64,000 nt of DNA from UPXZ01 sp018055865 (GTDB lineage: Bacteria; Bacteroidota; Bacteroidia; Bacteroidales; Paludibacteraceae). The DNA lies in contig CAXYWB010000002.1 in NCBI GenBank assembly GCA_964292695.1, positions 1 through 64,000 of the forward strand. Direction: 5' to 3'. The position numbers and the translations under genes were made by a program. The notes beneath the pieces are model-generated. The model did not search any database. It was not told the DNA's origin and was given only the letters and a program-made list of their open reading frames with translations. Positions 61,712 to 64,000 of this stretch are shown one piece after another (the first letter of the stretch is position 1; each line of letters begins with the position of its first letter).

Positions 61712-62605
61712 GTGAAAATTCGCAATCTAAAATCCTACATGATGCCTATCGCCATGCTGCTGGGTGTTGGACTATACCCGCTCTTCAGCAAACTGGCATT
61801 TATCACTCCCTGGTTGATATTCATCATGCTTTTTATTACCTATACCAAACTTGATTTTAAGAAAATCAGGCTTGTAAAGATGCATCTCTGGCTCATTTTG
61901 TTTCAAATAATCGGAAGTATTGCAGTTTATCTGCTGTTACACCCTGTGAATGAAATACTGGCACAGGGAATCATGATTTGCATTCTTGTTCCTACGGCCA
62001 CATCAGCTCCGGTAATCACCCACATGCTCAAAGGAAATGTAGAGAATCTGACCGCTTATATGCTCTTGAGCAATCTGGTGATGATAATCCTGGCACCGTT
62101 GTTGTTTTCATATGCGAATAGCAGGCAAAATATCAATTTTCTTTCCTCATTCTTAACCATTTCTGAACATATTGTATTACTTTTACTTGGTCCGCTGATG
62201 CTCGCCCTTATTCTGAAACAATTTTTGCCGCGGTTAAGCAATAAAATTGGTTCAGTTTCCGGACTTTCTTTTTACATCTGGACTGTTGCTCTGATTATTG
62301 TAACCGCCAGAACTGCAGCCTTTATTGTAATGCAGGGTAAAGAAAGTTTTCTGACAGAAATACTGCTTGCAGTCGGTACATTGGTCGTTTGCCTCATACA
62401 ATTCTTCACCGGAAAATTCATTGGCAGAGCTTATGGCGAAACCATAGCCGGCGGGCAAAGTCTGGGGCAAAAGAATACGGTTCTGGCTATCTGGATGGCA
62501 CAAACGTACCTAATTCCTCTTTCTTCCGTGGGGCCGGGTGCATACGTCATCTGGCAAAATATATTCAATTCGCTTCAGGTGTGGAGAAAAAGAAAACAAA
62601 TATAA
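61712..62605 (+). CDS. Bile acid:sodium symporter family (BASS) membrane transporter
   Basis: 297 residues with about nine to ten membrane segments. The TATSAPVITHMLKGN and TARTA segments and overall layout fit the BASS/SBF-like superfamily. Substrate unknown. Start is GTG 61712 (MKIRNLKSYMMPIAM); internal ATGs at residues 10 and 11 are alternatives. No promoter box is clear upstream; the gap 61628-61711 has TTCGT-rich repeats. Confidence 0.75.
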   Translation: MKIRNLKSYMMPIAMLLGVGLYPLFSKLAFITPWLIFIMLFITYTKLDFKKIRLVKMHLWLILFQIIGSIAVYLLLHPVNEILAQGIMICILVPTATSAPVITHMLKGNVENLTAYMLLSNLVMIILAPLLFSYANSRQNINFLSSFLTISEHIVLLLLGPLMLALILKQFLPRLSNKIGSVSGLSFYIWTVALIIVTARTAAFIVMQGKESFLTEILLAVGTLVVCLIQFFTGKFIGRAYGETIAGGQSLGQKNTVLAIWMAQTYLIPLSSVGPGAYVIWQNIFNSLQVWRKRKQI

Positions 62606-62665
62606 AACCCGAAATGAAATTTTAACCGAAAGAAGTTTGTGCTTTAACCTATAAAATAAATTACT

Positions 62666-62962
62666 ATGGATGATGTAACAGTAAAAATAATTGAAAATGA
62701 TAAGCGGGGAGAATTAAATCTCTTTGTAAATGGTGAATATTCCGGTGAAATGACCTTTATTTTCAAAGAAAAAAACGTAATCAGCGTTAATCATACGGGA
62801 GTGGATAAAGACCTCAAAGGGAAAGGTTACGGTAAATACCTGATGGAAGAAATGGTGAAATTTGCCCGTGAAAAAGACCTGAAAATTATCCCGGTTTGCC
62901 CTTATGTTGTGAAAATGATTGATCGTACCCCCGAATACCAGGACCTGTTATTTAAAAAATGA
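62666..62962 (+). CDS. Small GNAT-like N-acetyltransferase (YjdJ type)
   Basis: 98 residues with the short GNAT core: VNHTGVDKDLKGKGYGKYLMEEMVKFAREKDLKII, cut to the CoA-binding KGKGYGKYLM, and CPYVVKMI. This is the half-size family (PF14542-like). Target unknown. Its TGA overlaps the dgt ATG, so the two are coupled. Confidence 0.88.
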   Translation: MDDVTVKIIENDKRGELNLFVNGEYSGEMTFIFKEKNVISVNHTGVDKDLKGKGYGKYLMEEMVKFAREKDLKIIPVCPYVVKMIDRTPEYQDLLFKK

Positions 62963-64000
62963 ACTGGCAGCAGCTTCTCTCACCCATGCGGCTGGGTATG
63001 GAAAATTTCCATGATCGTGACCGCGACAATCGTAATCAGTTTCAGCGGGATTATGACCGCCTGATTTTTTCTGCACCTTTCAGGCGGCTTCAGAACAAAA
63101 CGCAGGTTTTTCCTTTACCCGGAAGTATATTCGTTCACAACCGGCTCACGCATAGTCTGGAAGTGGCCAGCGTAGGACGATCGCTCGGGATGAATGTAGC
63201 GCAGGCTCACCGCAATGAAAACCTGAATTACCTCGATGAAATCGGAGCAATCGTATCAGCAGCATGCCTGGCACATGACCTTGGAAATCCGCCTTTCGGA
63301 CATTCAGGCGAAGAAGCCATTGCAACTTATTTTTCAGAAGGAGAAGGGTTATTTCTTAAAAACAAACTGATTGAAACAGAATGGTGTGACTTCATCCGCT
63401 TTGATGGTAATGCCAATGCTTTCAGATTGCTTACCCACCAGTTCAATGGTCGAAGAAAAGGCGGTTTTGTGCTTACTTACAGCACTTTGGCTGCAATTAT
63501 TAAGTATCCGTATTCATCGCTGTATGCGGATGAAAAGAAGCAAAAATTCGGTTTCTTTGAATCGGAACGGAGCGATTATGAAAAAATAGCCGACGAACTC
63601 GGCATTATGCGCCAGAAAAAAAATCCTGACCGCTTCGTGCGGCATCCGCTGGTATATCTGGTTGAAGCTGCGGACGATATTTGTTATCAGGTGATGGATA
63701 TAGAGGATGCGCACAAACTGAAAATTCTTACTACGGATGAAACAAAAGATTTGTATTACCGCTTTTTTGACGAAAAAAGGCTGACTAAAATTAAAGAAAA
63801 CCTCCTGATAGTAAGCGATGTGAATGAACAGATTGCTTATCTTCGCTCTTCGGTTATCGGTCAGCTGGTGGAGGAATGCACCCAGGCTTTTTTGAAAAAT
63901 GAAGAAAAGATTATGGATGGAAATTTTGAAGGTTCATTGATAAAAAACTTATCCATTCAAACTTCGGATGCCTACAAACACTGTTCGGATATTGCATTGA
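62959..64000 (+). CDS. dgt: Deoxyguanosinetriphosphate triphosphohydrolase, truncated by window end
   Basis: Hydrolyses dGTP to deoxyguanosine and triphosphate, controlling dNTP pools. ATG 62959 starts MNWQQLLSPMRLGMENFHDR; FSAPFRRLQNKTQVFPLPG, NRLTHSLEVASVGRSLG, the HD motif ACLAHDLGNPPFGHSGEEAI, FDGNANAFRLLTH and YLVEAADDICYQVMDIEDA are all present. About 347 residues are visible without a stop, out of about 440 usual. It overlaps the acetyltransferase gene by four bases. Confidence 0.95.
   Translation, partial: MNWQQLLSPMRLGMENFHDRDRDNRNQFQRDYDRLIFSAPFRRLQNKTQVFPLPGSIFVHNRLTHSLEVASVGRSLGMNVAQAHRNENLNYLDEIGAIVSAACLAHDLGNPPFGHSGEEAIATYFSEGEGLFLKNKLIETEWCDFIRFDGNANAFRLLTHQFNGRRKGGFVLTYSTLAAIIKYPYSSLYADEKKQKFGFFESERSDYEKIADELGIMRQKKNPDRFVRHPLVYLVEAADDICYQVMDIEDAHKLKILTTDETKDLYYRFFDEKRLTKIKENLLIVSDVNEQIAYLRSSVIGQLVEECTQAFLKNEEKIMDGNFEGSLIKNLSIQTSDAYKHCSDIAL

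Noticed and set aside
1..64000. CRISPR array, rRNA operon, insertion sequence or prophage
   Set aside because: No regularly spaced direct repeats, rRNA sequence, transposase or phage structural genes are seen. XerD at 25161 looks like the housekeeping enzyme.

Overview
The window reads as a chromosomal segment of a Bacteroidota bacterium, most likely of the order Bacteroidales. The evidence is: many promoters of the TAnnTTTG (-7) / TTTG (-33) type about 20 bases apart; almost no Shine-Dalgarno sequences before genes; lipoboxes and signal peptides typical of the phylum, often with Gln right after the predicted cleavage site; and several families mainly known from it (DUF4271, DUF4831, DUF5020, DUF5686, fused formiminotransferase-cyclodeaminase). 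Energy genes (pta, ackA, Etf with acyl-CoA dehydrogenase) suggest a fermentative, acetate-forming life. No complete mobile element, CRISPR array or rRNA operon was found.

Layout. 1-9 kb: tail of a histidine-degradation gene, ftcD, an S9 peptidase on the other strand, then the acetate block pta / divergent 3-hydroxyacyl-CoA dehydrogenase / ackA, followed by a CrtW-type carotenoid ketolase and a relic that looks like the end of a second acetate kinase. 9-17 kb: exported proteins, a hemerythrin / LuxR-regulator pair with a downstream porin, a class A beta-lactamase-fold protein, and a DUF2007-UspA fusion. 17-30 kb: galK-galM, a LOG-family hydrolase, DUF4271-hemD, rnpA-yidD, a queuosine-precursor transporter behind a candidate preQ1 riboswitch, S1/P1 nuclease, xerD, DUF5686, proC and prfB with its programmed frameshift. 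30-43 kb: an ECF sigma operon on the minus strand, copper ATPase and chaperone, topA, DUF4831, a lipid kinase, rnr and tRNA-Arg(ACG). 43-52 kb: etfB-etfA-acyl-CoA dehydrogenase, DUF5020, a glutaminyl-cyclase-like M28 enzyme with proB, and an rRNA methyltransferase. 52-64 kb: TamA-like lipoprotein, dtd, pssA, a RhuM relic, ruvB with a flippase, RNase H, tRNA-Arg(CCT) with a possible island scar, LolD-like ATPase, metallopeptidase, transporter, small acetyltransferase, and dgt running off the end.

The most notable non-gene structure is a family of short G/C-rich repeats in inverted pairs at gene junctions (hutI|ftcD, pta|dehydrogenase, galK|galM, proC|prfB) plus single copies after rnr and before ruvB. 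The repeats supply the stop codons of some upstream genes and part of the N-terminus of FtcD. Other points for follow-up are the preQ1-like leader, a perfect palindrome carrying two face-to-face promoters, an orphan promoter/terminator pair that could encode a small RNA, and three enzyme-fold proteins with altered catalytic residues.
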